From positions 269,630 to 333,629 of the forward strand of contig NZ_JAHXYR010000010.1 of the NCBI RefSeq assembly GCF_019969845.1: a DNA stretch of 64,000 nt, given 5' to 3'. How positions within the stretch are numbered: the first letter of the stretch is position 1; each line of letters opens with the position of its first letter. This document shows, piece after piece, positions 9,001-17,082 of this stretch. Position numbers and translations under genes: made by a program. The stretch comes from Sphingobacterium sp. GVS05A (GTDB taxonomy: Bacteria > Bacteroidota > Bacteroidia > Sphingobacteriales > Sphingobacteriaceae). Under the pieces are notes generated by a model. It had not been told where the DNA came from. It did no database searches and saw nothing but the letters and a program-made list of their open reading frames with translations.

Positions 9001-9573
9001 AACGTTTTTCCGGGTTATATCTGGTATCAGGATCTTGGCGGCCCTGAAGGGATTCCAGACGGTAAAATAGATGCCGGATTGAACACCCTGGCCAATCCGG
9101 GTGACCGTGTCGTCATCGGAAATTCCACACCACGTTATCGCTTTGGGATCACTGGAAATGTCCAGTATAAAAATTTCGATCTTGATTTCTTGTTCCAGGG
9201 CGTACTCAAGCGGGATGTCTGGACCAGCTTACCTTCTTACTGGGGCGGTGGCGCCGGGTCAAAATGGATGTACGAACGTTCCTGGACACCTGAGCGTACC
9301 GATGCGGAGTTTCCGATGTATGGCTCTTCGGTAAACGTGCAGGACCGGTACCTGATCAACGGGGCCTACCTCAGACTGAAACAGGCGGTATTGGGCTATA
9401 CCTTGCCCAATCAGCTGACCAAACGATTTGGCGTCGAGCGATTACGTTTCACACTTGCCGGTTACAATATTTTTGAAGTCACAAAAATACCGACAATTTT
9501 TGATGTCGATCAGATCTCTGCCGATTATCCACAAAAGCGGTCTATTGCTTTTGGTGCTCAAATTGTCTTCTAA
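6043..9573 (+). CDS. susC: SusC/RagA TonB-linked outer-membrane receptor with STN signalling domain
   Basis: A 1176-residue outer-membrane transporter. Its order is: signal sequence ending near SEAQQ (about residue 50), STN domain (about 52-118, VNKGDLKTVFQEIKKQTGYHF), carboxypeptidase-regulatory-like domain (about 142-215, IKGRLTARKDGAPIENATI), plug (about 225-350, with the SusC-typical VVVVGFGTQKKVNLTGAIS) and a long beta barrel ending in aromatic residues (GAQIVF). The STN domain is the part that signals to FecR and sigma in transduction receptors, matching the two genes upstream. With SusD it should import an oligosaccharide. The nearby fucosidase suggests a fucosylated glycan (inference). 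Confidence 0.95.
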   Translation: MNYFIKCKDYLFGSRMTEPSFTPLISKKVKATLFLGLLFTYGVYGKSEAQQVTMHVNKGDLKTVFQEIKKQTGYHFFYDESLFNGLKMVSVNANNQKLETLLKELSDELPVAFEIHKKHIVVLPSAPKNTVQVQQQQQYSIKGRLTARKDGAPIENATISLNGTTTRTSSDSKGNFSLKSTSAEGSLTISHLSFKPQTVKFSSATASSLTISLEENDSALEEVVVVGFGTQKKVNLTGAISHVGKEAFENRPVANIGQALQGLVPNLNITFGNGSPNSTPGFNLRGGTSMNYNANTQVFESVNGDPLIIIDGVESTTGALNQLNPNDIMDMSFVKDASAAAIYGTKAAYGVILVRTKRGEFNQKGKIAYNFDSNFDTPSGLPDILNAYEIQKSGMDRTLWTNGKPGTADEKKLEMIQKYMDNPTPENAWYQEGNSIIWVANVNPFEEAVKKWTPMQKHTLNLSGGAESINYYISGGLQNQSGMYKINTDKLKRYNALMNINAKVNSWFSVFGKIGFDQTNFNSPYIVGGKGSIWSAMMGETNKNINMPIQTGPNDPLPNTYTDNILAWLSYGANNQSTDRRVSLLISPEFTLIPNTLKLKADLSYQPQSYSLNRYSPKFNQVVDSWQLTSQQAEAAENRAYFDNNNTNKYLVNIYADYKKTWAGKHNFSTVVGYNQEQTKFNQITNTFRKLISPDIQNPDAAEDPSLHTVSRNAYTLAGRALFGRVNYNFAEKYFFESNLRYDGSAKFTEEDRFVTFPSFSAGWRISQENFMEGTKSWLNELKLRGSWGKLGNQPSSIYPYQATMGTGKAPYLINGQQIVYINPPGLVSPYLTFEKARTWNIGLDGTFLKNRLDVTFEYYNRKTTDILTDGSAAFPTVLGTTAPLENSGILETKGFELSFLWKQTINSELRYRVGLNLSDYLTKVQHYAANTTMMIANPQGREVMYDGKTIGEIWGYRTGGILQESDFVGRNESNGNWIYNGANQGNVFPGYIWYQDLGGPEGIPDGKIDAGLNTLANPGDRVVIGNSTPRYRFGITGNVQYKNFDLDFLFQGVLKRDVWTSLPSYWGGGAGSKWMYERSWTPERTDAEFPMYGSSVNVQDRYLINGAYLRLKQAVLGYTLPNQLTKRFGVERLRFTLAGYNIFEVTKIPTIFDVDQISADYPQKRSIAFGAQIVF

Positions 9574-9583
9574 CTAAACTATT

Positions 9584-11539
9584 ATGAAAAAGAACATATT
9601 CAGATTCATCGTCATGGCTGCCGCAACATCCCTGTTGTTGACCCAATCCTGTAACGATAAATTTTTACAGCTAAGTCCCGAAACCGATCTATCGCGGGAC
9701 AACTCATTACGTACTGAAACGGAATTGACACTCTACCTGAATAACCTCTATAGCCGATATATTCTAGGGCATGGTACGGGCTGGGCAGATGCCAAAGTCA
9801 ACCCCAATGTTGTCGGCGGCAGCCATCTGCTGGCCAGCGATTTTATGACCGACAATATGGTCCGCTATGGCAATATTAACAGTATGCTGGACAATACCTT
9901 TATTCCGCAAAATGCAGGCACCTCAGTCGACTGGACATGGGAAAACCTGCGCTCGGTCAATTATTTTATCCAAAACTACCGCAATGCATTGCCCGCTGTG
10001 AATAATGACATTACCCGACTGAACAAATATCTCGGGGAGGCGTATTTCTTTAAATCCATGGATTATTACCGCAAGCTTATGCTGTTTGGTGATGTACCCT
10101 GGCTTTCAAGCGATTTCAACATCGACAGTAAGGAATTGTTCAACCCTAGGGATAAGCGCACCGTGGTCGCCGATTCCTTAATCAAGACTATCGATATGGC
10201 CATTGCGGGACTAGAAGGCGTCACCGGCCGTCCCGATGGGCGCATCAATCAGGATATGGCACTATTTTTAAAAGCAAGAATAGGCCTGTTCGAGGGCTCC
10301 TTTCGCACCTATCACAACGAGTTATCCTTGCAAAGTACAGCAAAATCTTTCCTAGAAGCTTCTGTAGATGCCTGTGAAAAAATCATAGCCACCGGTCGCT
10401 ATCAATTGTATGCTACGGGTGAAACACCTTACTGGAAACTGTTTACATTCAAGAAAGATCCAAACTCCGACGGCAACAAAGAGGCTATTTTAGCCAAGGT
10501 ATATGATGGTACTGTGGTGGGCCATGCCACCCAACGGTATTGGGACCAGAACAATAGTGTTTCGGGAGCACGGCCGGCAGGTGGGGCCACACGTGGGCTT
10601 ATTGACGAATACCTCTGTATTGATGGGAAGCCGATCTATTCTTCGGGATCAGCCGGCAACTATACCGCCAATCCGCTATTCAAGGGCTACGATGGCCTAT
10701 GGTCCGAACTTGAAAACCGCGATCCGCGCCTAAAGCAGACCATTAATTACCCTGGTGAAAACCGCTCCCTGTTTAACAGAACGGATGGGACCACCAACCT
10801 CGAAAAAAATGGGATCACCTATCCCCGACTGTCCTATAATGTCGGTGGCGGCACGACAGTAACGGGCTACCTTCCCATTAAACACTGGATGGGCGACCGG
10901 ACCGAAAATGAAGCGACAACAAACGGCCAGCAAACGGCTATCGAATTCCGCTACGGCGAAGTACTGCTGATGTTGGCCGAAGCAAAAGCAATATTAGGTA
11001 CGCTGACCCAGAATGATCTGGATCGCACGATCAATCTGTTGCGCCAGCGCGCAGGATTTGACTTTGCAAAATATCCTGGCAGCAAATTAGAGCTTGGCAA
11101 CCCGCCTGCAGACCCTAGGCTCGATGAGATCTACGCCACAAAACTGGATTATGCCGTTAGCCCCATCATCCGTGAGATCAGGCGTGAACGTCGTGTAGAA
11201 ATGGTCTTGGAAGACCGCCGTTACGAAGACCTGATGCGCTGGAAAGCCGGTAACCTGATGACCGTTCCCCTACGTGGAATGAAATTTACAGCCGAAAAAG
11301 GAAAACTATACGATGGTACACATACCGCCAAACCGATTATTGCCTTAAAAGAAGAAGTCAATAAAGATATCTTTTTGGATAACAACGGATTTATTATCGC
11401 CTATCCAAGGAGTGCGAACATCAGCAATGGTACTGCGCTATGGGCAGATTACCGCTATTATTGGCCCCTGCCTTTATATGATTTAGCTTTAAATGGTAGT
11501 CAACTGGTTCAGAATCCAGGATGGTTGGGCGCAAAATAA
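9584..11539 (+). CDS. susD: SusD/RagB surface lipoprotein
   Basis: A 651-residue surface glycan-binding lipoprotein partner of the SusC encoded 10 nt upstream. The lipobox LLLTQSC places the acylated Cys at residue 23. The N-terminal half has the TPR-like SusD helices (KYLGEAYFFKSMDYYRKLMLFGDVPWL). The C-terminal half has the family signatures (EFRYGEVLLMLAEAKA and IRRERRVEMVLEDRRYEDLMRW). It is on the longer side for the family. The stop overlaps an AAGGAGG sequence, but no gene starts within a useful distance. Confidence 0.94.
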   Translation: MKKNIFRFIVMAAATSLLLTQSCNDKFLQLSPETDLSRDNSLRTETELTLYLNNLYSRYILGHGTGWADAKVNPNVVGGSHLLASDFMTDNMVRYGNINSMLDNTFIPQNAGTSVDWTWENLRSVNYFIQNYRNALPAVNNDITRLNKYLGEAYFFKSMDYYRKLMLFGDVPWLSSDFNIDSKELFNPRDKRTVVADSLIKTIDMAIAGLEGVTGRPDGRINQDMALFLKARIGLFEGSFRTYHNELSLQSTAKSFLEASVDACEKIIATGRYQLYATGETPYWKLFTFKKDPNSDGNKEAILAKVYDGTVVGHATQRYWDQNNSVSGARPAGGATRGLIDEYLCIDGKPIYSSGSAGNYTANPLFKGYDGLWSELENRDPRLKQTINYPGENRSLFNRTDGTTNLEKNGITYPRLSYNVGGGTTVTGYLPIKHWMGDRTENEATTNGQQTAIEFRYGEVLLMLAEAKAILGTLTQNDLDRTINLLRQRAGFDFAKYPGSKLELGNPPADPRLDEIYATKLDYAVSPIIREIRRERRVEMVLEDRRYEDLMRWKAGNLMTVPLRGMKFTAEKGKLYDGTHTAKPIIALKEEVNKDIFLDNNGFIIAYPRSANISNGTALWADYRYYWPLPLYDLALNGSQLVQNPGWLGAK

Positions 11540-11583
11540 GGAGGATAAAAAAAATAATATCATGAAACCATCATGATTTATTC

Positions 11584-11710
11584 AAACCGAGTGAAACGAG
11601 TTCATGAATACAACTAAAAAACAAATCATGAATGAATAATCGCACTGGGGAAAGAATAAATCTGATAGCTTCATCACAATTGAAAAACAAACCGAGTGAA
11701 ACGAGCTCAT
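11584..11710 (+). repeat. Two near-identical 22-mers in the susD-lipoprotein spacer
   Basis: AAACCGAGTGAAACGAGTTC with its next two bases AT (11584-11605) recurs at 11689-11710 with one change (T to C), 105 bp apart. The sequence between is AT-rich and holds only very short ORFs. The pair may be a duplicated regulatory site or the scar of a larger duplication. Confidence 0.6.
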
Positions 11711-11750
11711 TTATACCGATGAGATTAACACTTATAAATAATTTATACAG

Positions 11751-12104
11751 ATGAAAATTAGATCAAATATATACCTTTTGCTAAGCTGCCTGTGCGGAAG
11801 TTTAGTTTTGCATTCCTGCAAAAAAGATCTTGGTCCGATCAAAGACAATTTAACCGTTCGGGAAGCTATACTTTCGGGAGGATTTATGCAGATCCCCATT
11901 AAAATCGGAACACCGCTGCAGATCAATCTGGCAGTCAATCCCGGAAATCGTACCGTAACAGACGCGACCTATAGCAACAAACATCCCGAAATTGCCACTT
12001 ATAGCAATACAGGTCTGGTTACTGGCTTAGCCGTCGGCAAAGACACCGTCACCATCCGTTCCGGCGAATTGAATGTCTGGTATATTGTCAATGTCACGAA
12101 CTAA
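11751..12104 (+). CDS. Small lipoprotein with bacterial Ig-like (Big_2) domain
   Basis: A 117-residue protein. The signal peptide ends in a lipobox (LVLHSCKK) with Cys23. The second half follows the Big_2 pattern: RTVTDATYSNKHPEIATYSNTGLVTGLAVGKDTVTI. Such small Ig-like lipoproteins often sit beside SusCD pairs and may act as surface glycan-binding or spacer proteins. It lies 211 nt after susD and is followed by a strong terminator, so it probably ends this transcript. Confidence 0.75.
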   Translation: MKIRSNIYLLLSCLCGSLVLHSCKKDLGPIKDNLTVREAILSGGFMQIPIKIGTPLQINLAVNPGNRTVTDATYSNKHPEIATYSNTGLVTGLAVGKDTVTIRSGELNVWYIVNVTN

Positions 12105-12163
12105 TAGCAGACAGTCGGTCAAAAAAATGGTAGAGGTGACCATCGTTAATTTTTGTTTAGTTT

Positions 12164-12199
12164 GACTATCAGGCCGGATGGCCTGATAGTCTTCTTTTA
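12164..12199 (+). terminator. Intrinsic terminator after the Ig-like lipoprotein gene
   Basis: A perfect 12-bp stem, GACTATCAGGCC (12164-12175) and GGCCTGATAGTC (12180-12191), has a 4-nt loop and is followed by TTCTTTT. Confidence 0.85.
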
Positions 12200-12264
12200 G
12201 TGACCCGGAATATCCCAGCCAAAAACCAACGATAGACAAGCGATAGTAAATAGCAGGTATCAAA

Positions 12265-12282
12265 GCGATCATGAATGATCGC
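12265..12282 (+). promoter_or_regulatory. Inverted repeat upstream of lacI-family gene
   Basis: GCGATCAT and ATGATCGC are perfect 8-bp arms separated by GA, 46 nt upstream of the regulator's ATG. It may be an operator or leader hairpin. It does not resemble the AAACGTTT palindromes downstream. Confidence 0.35.
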
Positions 12283-12327
12283 CTGAAGTTTTTCAATTCG
12301 GACTTCTCAAAAAAGCAATTCCAAAAC

Positions 12328-13359
12328 ATGAAAAAAATAACGATAAAAGATATTGCCAAGGCCATGGGGTACTCCATAGGTACCATATCCAAAGCGCTCT
12401 CAAACAGTCATGAAATCAGCCCGGTAACTAAAGTTGAAATCCAAAAATTTGCCAATGAGCATGGCTATCAATCCAATCAATATGCTAAACTATTGCGTAA
12501 GGGGCGAACAAATATTATCGGTATGATTGTTCCTTCGATCGGCAATCCGTTTTTCTCGCAGATTCTCGAAGGCATTGAAAGAGAGATGTCCGAAACGACT
12601 TATAACCTGATCATTATGCAGAGTGCGGACGACCCCAAGCTTGAATTGAAACATTTAGAAATGTTGTCAAAAAAGGGGGCAGACGCTGTCGTCATTGCCG
12701 CTACAGGGAATAATATTTCGTTAAAATATCTGCAAAATTTAAAAGATCACGGTATCCCTATTGTCCTTATTGACCGGACCAATTATGCTATAAATACTTA
12801 TAAAATCGGAATAGATAATTTTAAAGTGGTTTACCAGGGAATTTCTCAGCTCATCCATCAAGGCAAAAGAAAAATTCTCTTTATTTCCAATCTATCGCCA
12901 GGAACATCAACGGAGCGCCGGCGCGGTTATATTCAATGTCTGCGGGATTTTGACATAGCTTATAATTCAGATTATCTCCTATCGATAGAAACCAATAGCG
13001 GAAGAATGGAGGTGCTGGAACGATTAAAAAGTCACATTACACATCTCGTTAATTCAAGTAACCCACCCGAAGCAATTTTTACCGCATCAGATCAACTCAC
13101 CTATTTAACGTTAGAGGCTTTACAGGTAACCGGAATCGCCGTACCAAATCCCTTGCCCCTTATTGGTTTTGCTAATTTTCAATACACAAATATTTTTCAA
13201 CCGTCATTGTCAAGCATTGTACAGCCTTCGCATGAAATCGGCTCTCAGGCTTTCGCTATTCTCAATAAAATTTTGGACAGTTCGGATAACGCGATTACAA
13301 CATCCTATCAAAACATTGAATTACAAGCATCTATCCTGGCACGCAAGTCCTCTGAATAA
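12328..13359 (+). CDS. LacI-family transcriptional regulator
   Basis: A 343-residue regulator. The N-terminal helix-turn-helix is clear (ITIKDIAKAMGYSIGTISKALSN, residues 4-26). The hinge and periplasmic-binding-protein-like effector domain follow (IIGMIVPSIGNPFFSQILEGIE, then VVIAATGN, PIVLIDRT, IFTASDQLTYLTLEAL). ATG 12328 is used because the HTH starts directly after it; the upstream ATG at 12271 would add 19 unrelated residues. It lies between the uptake genes and the peptidase/fucosidase pair. Two LacI-type palindromes follow its stop codon, so it probably controls the downstream pair in response to a sugar. Confidence 0.92.
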   Translation: MKKITIKDIAKAMGYSIGTISKALSNSHEISPVTKVEIQKFANEHGYQSNQYAKLLRKGRTNIIGMIVPSIGNPFFSQILEGIEREMSETTYNLIIMQSADDPKLELKHLEMLSKKGADAVVIAATGNNISLKYLQNLKDHGIPIVLIDRTNYAINTYKIGIDNFKVVYQGISQLIHQGKRKILFISNLSPGTSTERRRGYIQCLRDFDIAYNSDYLLSIETNSGRMEVLERLKSHITHLVNSSNPPEAIFTASDQLTYLTLEALQVTGIAVPNPLPLIGFANFQYTNIFQPSLSSIVQPSHEIGSQAFAILNKILDSSDNAITTSYQNIELQASILARKSSE

Positions 13360-13371
13360 GTACATCAATTG

Positions 13372-13401
13372 AAACGTTTTCGTAAGTTACGCAAACGTTT
13401 G
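13372..13401 (+). promoter_or_regulatory. Pair of LacI-type operators
   Basis: AAACGTTT (13372-13379) and CAAACGTTTG (13392-13401) are both perfect palindromes with the central CG typical of LacI/PurR-family sites. Their centres are 21 bp apart, two helical turns, so bound dimers would face the same side. They lie 115 nt before the metallopeptidase start and just after the lacI-family gene. Confidence 0.65.
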
Positions 13402-13516
13402 ACTTAAACGCAAATTACTATAAATCAAAATATATTTTCTACTATAGATATGTGTTTTGGTTAGCCCTAACTAACCAATACACATTAACAGTTATAGATT
13501 ATTTATTTAAAAAATT

Positions 13517-14974
13517 ATGAGAAAACAAACAAAAAAATGGATGCAAATCATTCAGAGAATTGCATTGTCCACCACAGTTCTATCACTTTTTTTCGCCTGC
13601 TCAAAACCATTGTCAGAGCAAAATACCACAGAAATCCGACGGACAAAGGCGTCCTCGAACGGTGTTATCGATACGTCCCTGTCCAATCTTAAATTTGTCA
13701 CCAATCCGGTCAATCTCAATATCATTATGTTTGTACCCACAGACAATCCAGCCTTACCCGGCTACAGAACGCGTCTTTCACAGCTGTTTGTCCATTTCCA
13801 GGACTGGCTACATAATGAAATGGGACGCTATGGCTATAGCAATTATCTGGGTCTGGCAAAAGATTCTACAGGTCTGGTCAACATTATTGAAATTCCGGCA
13901 GCGGGAGCTCAAGCGGACTACCCCTACAGCTCAGCTATTTCAGCCGGTAAAATTATAAATGAGATCAATGCCTACAAAACCAGCCATCCGGGCCAATTTT
14001 CATCCAACAATCACTATTTGGTACTTTTGCCTGCAAGAACAGACGGCGATGGCAGCCAGCCATTCTATGGCTATGGAAAATACTGCTTTGCCGTGGACAA
14101 TTCCTCCATGTCGGTCAATGGAATTCCAAACCCAAGTTCAAACTACCTCGGCGGTATGCTACATGAGCTGGGCCATGGATTAAACCTACCCCACAACCGT
14201 GCTAAATATGTCAGTGAAGAACCTACATTGGGCACATCACTGATGGGAAGCGGCAATGTCAGCTTTAGTAAGGGGCAGCCTACTTTCCTAACCGGCTCCG
14301 ATGCCGCAATTCTCAGCAGAAATGAAGTTTTTCAATCAGCAGTAGCGACAGCCAGTCCTTACCAGGCCCCCAGTTATTCCATACAACCTCAATTTGCAAT
14401 TGACAACAGTCAGCAAAAAATCTTTATTACTGGAAATTATACTTCCAATTTACCTGTGAGTGAGATATTAGTCTATATGGATCCCAACGCGAACAACGAA
14501 GGTACCGGGGCCAACAAAGATTACAATGCCGTCACCTGGAAATTTACCCCCGTTTCCTCTGGAGTTATCCAAGGAACCATAGACCTCAATGAGCTTTACT
14601 ACAAAGGCAATACACCTTACGAACTTAAGGTAAAATTATTATTGCAAAATGGCTACACCACTTCCAATGTTTACGACTTCAACTATGTCAACGGGCTTAT
14701 GACGACCAACCAGGATTCGGTATATACCTATTCCAATGCATCCTATGCGGGTGTGAAAGGCAGCTTTGGCAAAGGGCAATATACCACTTCGGATTTATTG
14801 ACAAAAGGTGTGACCGACAATAGTATCTCTTCCATTAAAGTTGGAGCAAATGTTAAAGTCACGCTATACAACGGAAATAATTTTACGGGCGATAGCCTCG
14901 TCGTAACATCTTCGTCTACCTATCTCTCGACTTTCAACGATAAAGTTTCATCCATGAAAGTACAAAACCGTTAG
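13517..14974 (+). CDS. Secreted zinc metallopeptidase lipoprotein with beta/gamma-crystallin-like C-terminus
   Basis: A 485-residue lipoprotein (lipobox LSLFFACS, Cys28). The motif HELGHGLNLPH at residues 216-226 fits the HExxHxxxxxH zinc site of metzincins, but Asn stands where most have Gly. The following residues include SLMG, which may serve as the Met-turn. The region about 295-395 looks beta-rich. The last 85 residues (VYTYSNASYAGVKGSF... VTLYNGNNFTGDSL) match the beta/gamma-crystallin pattern. It is 18 nt upstream of the fucosidase and probably co-transcribed, which suggests attack on fucosylated glycoproteins (inference). Confidence 0.75.
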   Translation: MRKQTKKWMQIIQRIALSTTVLSLFFACSKPLSEQNTTEIRRTKASSNGVIDTSLSNLKFVTNPVNLNIIMFVPTDNPALPGYRTRLSQLFVHFQDWLHNEMGRYGYSNYLGLAKDSTGLVNIIEIPAAGAQADYPYSSAISAGKIINEINAYKTSHPGQFSSNNHYLVLLPARTDGDGSQPFYGYGKYCFAVDNSSMSVNGIPNPSSNYLGGMLHELGHGLNLPHNRAKYVSEEPTLGTSLMGSGNVSFSKGQPTFLTGSDAAILSRNEVFQSAVATASPYQAPSYSIQPQFAIDNSQQKIFITGNYTSNLPVSEILVYMDPNANNEGTGANKDYNAVTWKFTPVSSGVIQGTIDLNELYYKGNTPYELKVKLLLQNGYTTSNVYDFNYVNGLMTTNQDSVYTYSNASYAGVKGSFGKGQYTTSDLLTKGVTDNSISSIKVGANVKVTLYNGNNFTGDSLVVTSSSTYLSTFNDKVSSMKVQNR

Positions 14975-14992
14975 AGAGGGCCGAGCGCTACG

Positions 14993-16387
14993 ATGAATAC
15001 TTTCATTTTTAGAAACATAAAAACAATCCTGCTTTTGCTATTTGCTCTGGCAGGATTGAACCTGTTCGGCCAGCCCACACCATGGTTTACCGACGGTAAA
15101 TTTGGTCTGTTTCTGCACTGGGGGCTATATTCCCAGACGGCAGGCGACTGGAACGGTCATCCCACCAAAGGGGGGGAACATTTTATGCTCTATGAGCGGA
15201 TCCCCGTCAAGACCTATGCAAAGATCGCAGACCAATTTAACCCGACCGCCTTTGATACCGACCGCTGGGTGCAGATGGCCCATGATGCCGGGATGAGATA
15301 CATTGTGATTACCGCCAAGCATCACGACGGTTTTGCGATGTACAATTCGGCCGTCAGTGATTATAATATCGTCAAGAGAACCCCATGGGCCAAAGATCCA
15401 ATGCTGGCGCTCGCGGCGGCCTGCAAGAAATACGGGTTAAAGCTCTGCTTCTATTATTCCCTGGGCCGCGATTGGGCAGATCCCGATGTACCGACCAACT
15501 GGCCCACCAAAGCCGGCCGTAGCAATACCTGGGACTATCCCAATGAAGATGCTAAAGACCTGAACAAGTATGTTGAGAACAAGGTCAAACCGCAGCTTCG
15601 CGAACTGCTGACACAGTACGGTCCCATCGGTATTATCTGGTTTGATACACCCGAGCTGATTACCAAAAAACAGAGTCAGGAGATCCGGGATCTGATCCAT
15701 TCCATCCAGCCCGAATGCATTATCAACAGCCGGATCGGCAACGGCCTTGGCGATTATGCCGTCGTCGAGCAAACGCTAGTTTCAACAGCACGCAAGAACT
15801 GGGAAGCCTGTATTACGATGAGTGAAAACTGGGGGTACAACAGGCATGATCAGAAATGGAAAAGCCCCGAACTGCTGATTCGCAATCTCATTGAGGTCGT
15901 CAGCAAAGGAGGCAATCTGCTGCTCAATGTCGGTCCTAAAGGCGATGGCAGCTGGCCTGTCGAAAGCCAGGAAAACCTACAAGCTATAGGTGCCTGGATG
16001 AAGGTCAACGGCGAAGCCCTATACGGTAGCAGCGTCTGGAACGGGCGGAAAGAAATCGCAGCAGTGCAAACAGCAAAAAAGGAGTCCGACAAAGATAAAG
16101 GTGGCATGAAGGACGCTGTCAATGATGCAACCCCGAAAGAAATTGTATCAGACTATCGTTTTACCCAGAAGGGGAATGTTGTCTATCTCTTTGTACGGAG
16201 CCCATCAACGGCGACGATTGACATTCCAGAGCTTGCCAAAAACAAACTTGCGATCAGCGCGATCAACCTCCTCGGCAGTCCATCGAAGGTCAAATGGACA
16301 CATGGCAAAGATGTCCTACAGCTGTCTTTACCGACAGTCAAAGACAAAAATATACCGATTTATGTCTATAAAGTCGATGCGAAGTAG
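14993..16387 (+). CDS. GH29 alpha-L-fucosidase
   Basis: A 464-residue secreted glycoside hydrolase of family 29, which removes alpha-L-fucose from glycans. A signal peptide (about 1-26, ending LFGQ) precedes the catalytic barrel. Family signatures are FGLFLHWGLYS (about 35-45), YIVITAKHHDGFAMY (about 102-116) and IIWFDTPE, in which Asp218 is the expected nucleophile. SKGGNLLLNVGPKGDG lies near the end of the barrel. A C-terminal beta domain follows. The length is usual for bacterial GH29. It follows the metallopeptidase and is closed by a strong terminator. Confidence 0.93.
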   Translation: MNTFIFRNIKTILLLLFALAGLNLFGQPTPWFTDGKFGLFLHWGLYSQTAGDWNGHPTKGGEHFMLYERIPVKTYAKIADQFNPTAFDTDRWVQMAHDAGMRYIVITAKHHDGFAMYNSAVSDYNIVKRTPWAKDPMLALAAACKKYGLKLCFYYSLGRDWADPDVPTNWPTKAGRSNTWDYPNEDAKDLNKYVENKVKPQLRELLTQYGPIGIIWFDTPELITKKQSQEIRDLIHSIQPECIINSRIGNGLGDYAVVEQTLVSTARKNWEACITMSENWGYNRHDQKWKSPELLIRNLIEVVSKGGNLLLNVGPKGDGSWPVESQENLQAIGAWMKVNGEALYGSSVWNGRKEIAAVQTAKKESDKDKGGMKDAVNDATPKEIVSDYRFTQKGNVVYLFVRSPSTATIDIPELAKNKLAISAINLLGSPSKVKWTHGKDVLQLSLPTVKDKNIPIYVYKVDAK

Positions 16388-16433
16388 CGTTTCCCTGATC
16401 TTACCGCCGTCAATTAGCCTGTTAGGTAAAACC

Positions 16434-16472
16434 AAAGGCAGCCAATCTTTAGGAGATAGGCTGCCTTTTTAA
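16434..16472 (+). terminator. Intrinsic terminator after fucosidase
   Basis: AAAGGCAGCC (16434-16443) pairs perfectly with GGCTGCCTTT (16459-16468), followed by TTT. It may also stop leftward transcription because A-rich sequence flanks the other side. Confidence 0.85.
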
Positions 16473-16617
16473 CATAGATGCAATTCGATCAAAACTACCA
16501 AGGACTAAACCGTCGCAGCCCTTTGATCGTTATAGATGATAGGGAAAAATCCTTCGCAACTTTTAATTGGAAGACATAATCACAAATAATTGCAACGCAT
16601 AATTACAAATTTCAAAT

Positions 16618-16998
16618 TTATTGGATCACACCTCCCAAAGTCGGATCGACACCAACTCTCGGGTTGCTTAAGCCTGTTTTAAATGCGCCTATAGCCTCCT
16701 GTCCATTGGTAAAGCGCCAATCTGTTTCCTTATTGATATTAAACCATACGAAACTTCTTATTTTGGGAAACTGTGTTTCTAGCTGGGCAAACATATCGTT
16801 GATCCATGTCGCTTTATCGCCGCCCGTCGATGAACAGCCCATTTCAGCAATAAAAATCGGTTTGCTGGGATAAGTCGTAGTTAACTTATGATAAAGTGGA
16901 CCGAAAACCTGCGCAAAAGACTGCCAGGAAGACCAGCTTTGGGAGGTCCCAAAATTGTAACCAACTTCGGTATTCATTTGTGGATTATGCACCCCAAT
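16618..16998 (-). pseudogene. C-terminal remnant of a GH26-like glycoside hydrolase
   Basis: About 125 codons resemble the end of GH26 beta-mannanase-type enzymes: KPIFIAEMGCSSTGGDKATWI, then SFVWFNINKETDWRFTNGQEAIGAFK. The Glu in IAEMG sits where the family nucleophile lies. The N-terminal two thirds of such an enzyme are missing. An in-frame TGA occurs at 16999-17001, and the sequence beyond it is unrelated. A GTG at 16992 could start a short ORF, but no intact barrel is possible. It is a truncated gene at the end of the glycan locus. Confidence 0.75.
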
Positions 16999-17082
16999 TC
17001 AAAACTTCTTCACTGAAAATCAATGCACCTATAAATTCATCTGAAATATTATTTTGCCTAAATAACTTTCGCAAGGAGGATA

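Noticed and set aside
16618..16992. A functional small glycoside hydrolase starting at GTG 16992
   Set aside because: The piece covers only the end of a GH26-like barrel and lacks the acid/base residue region.
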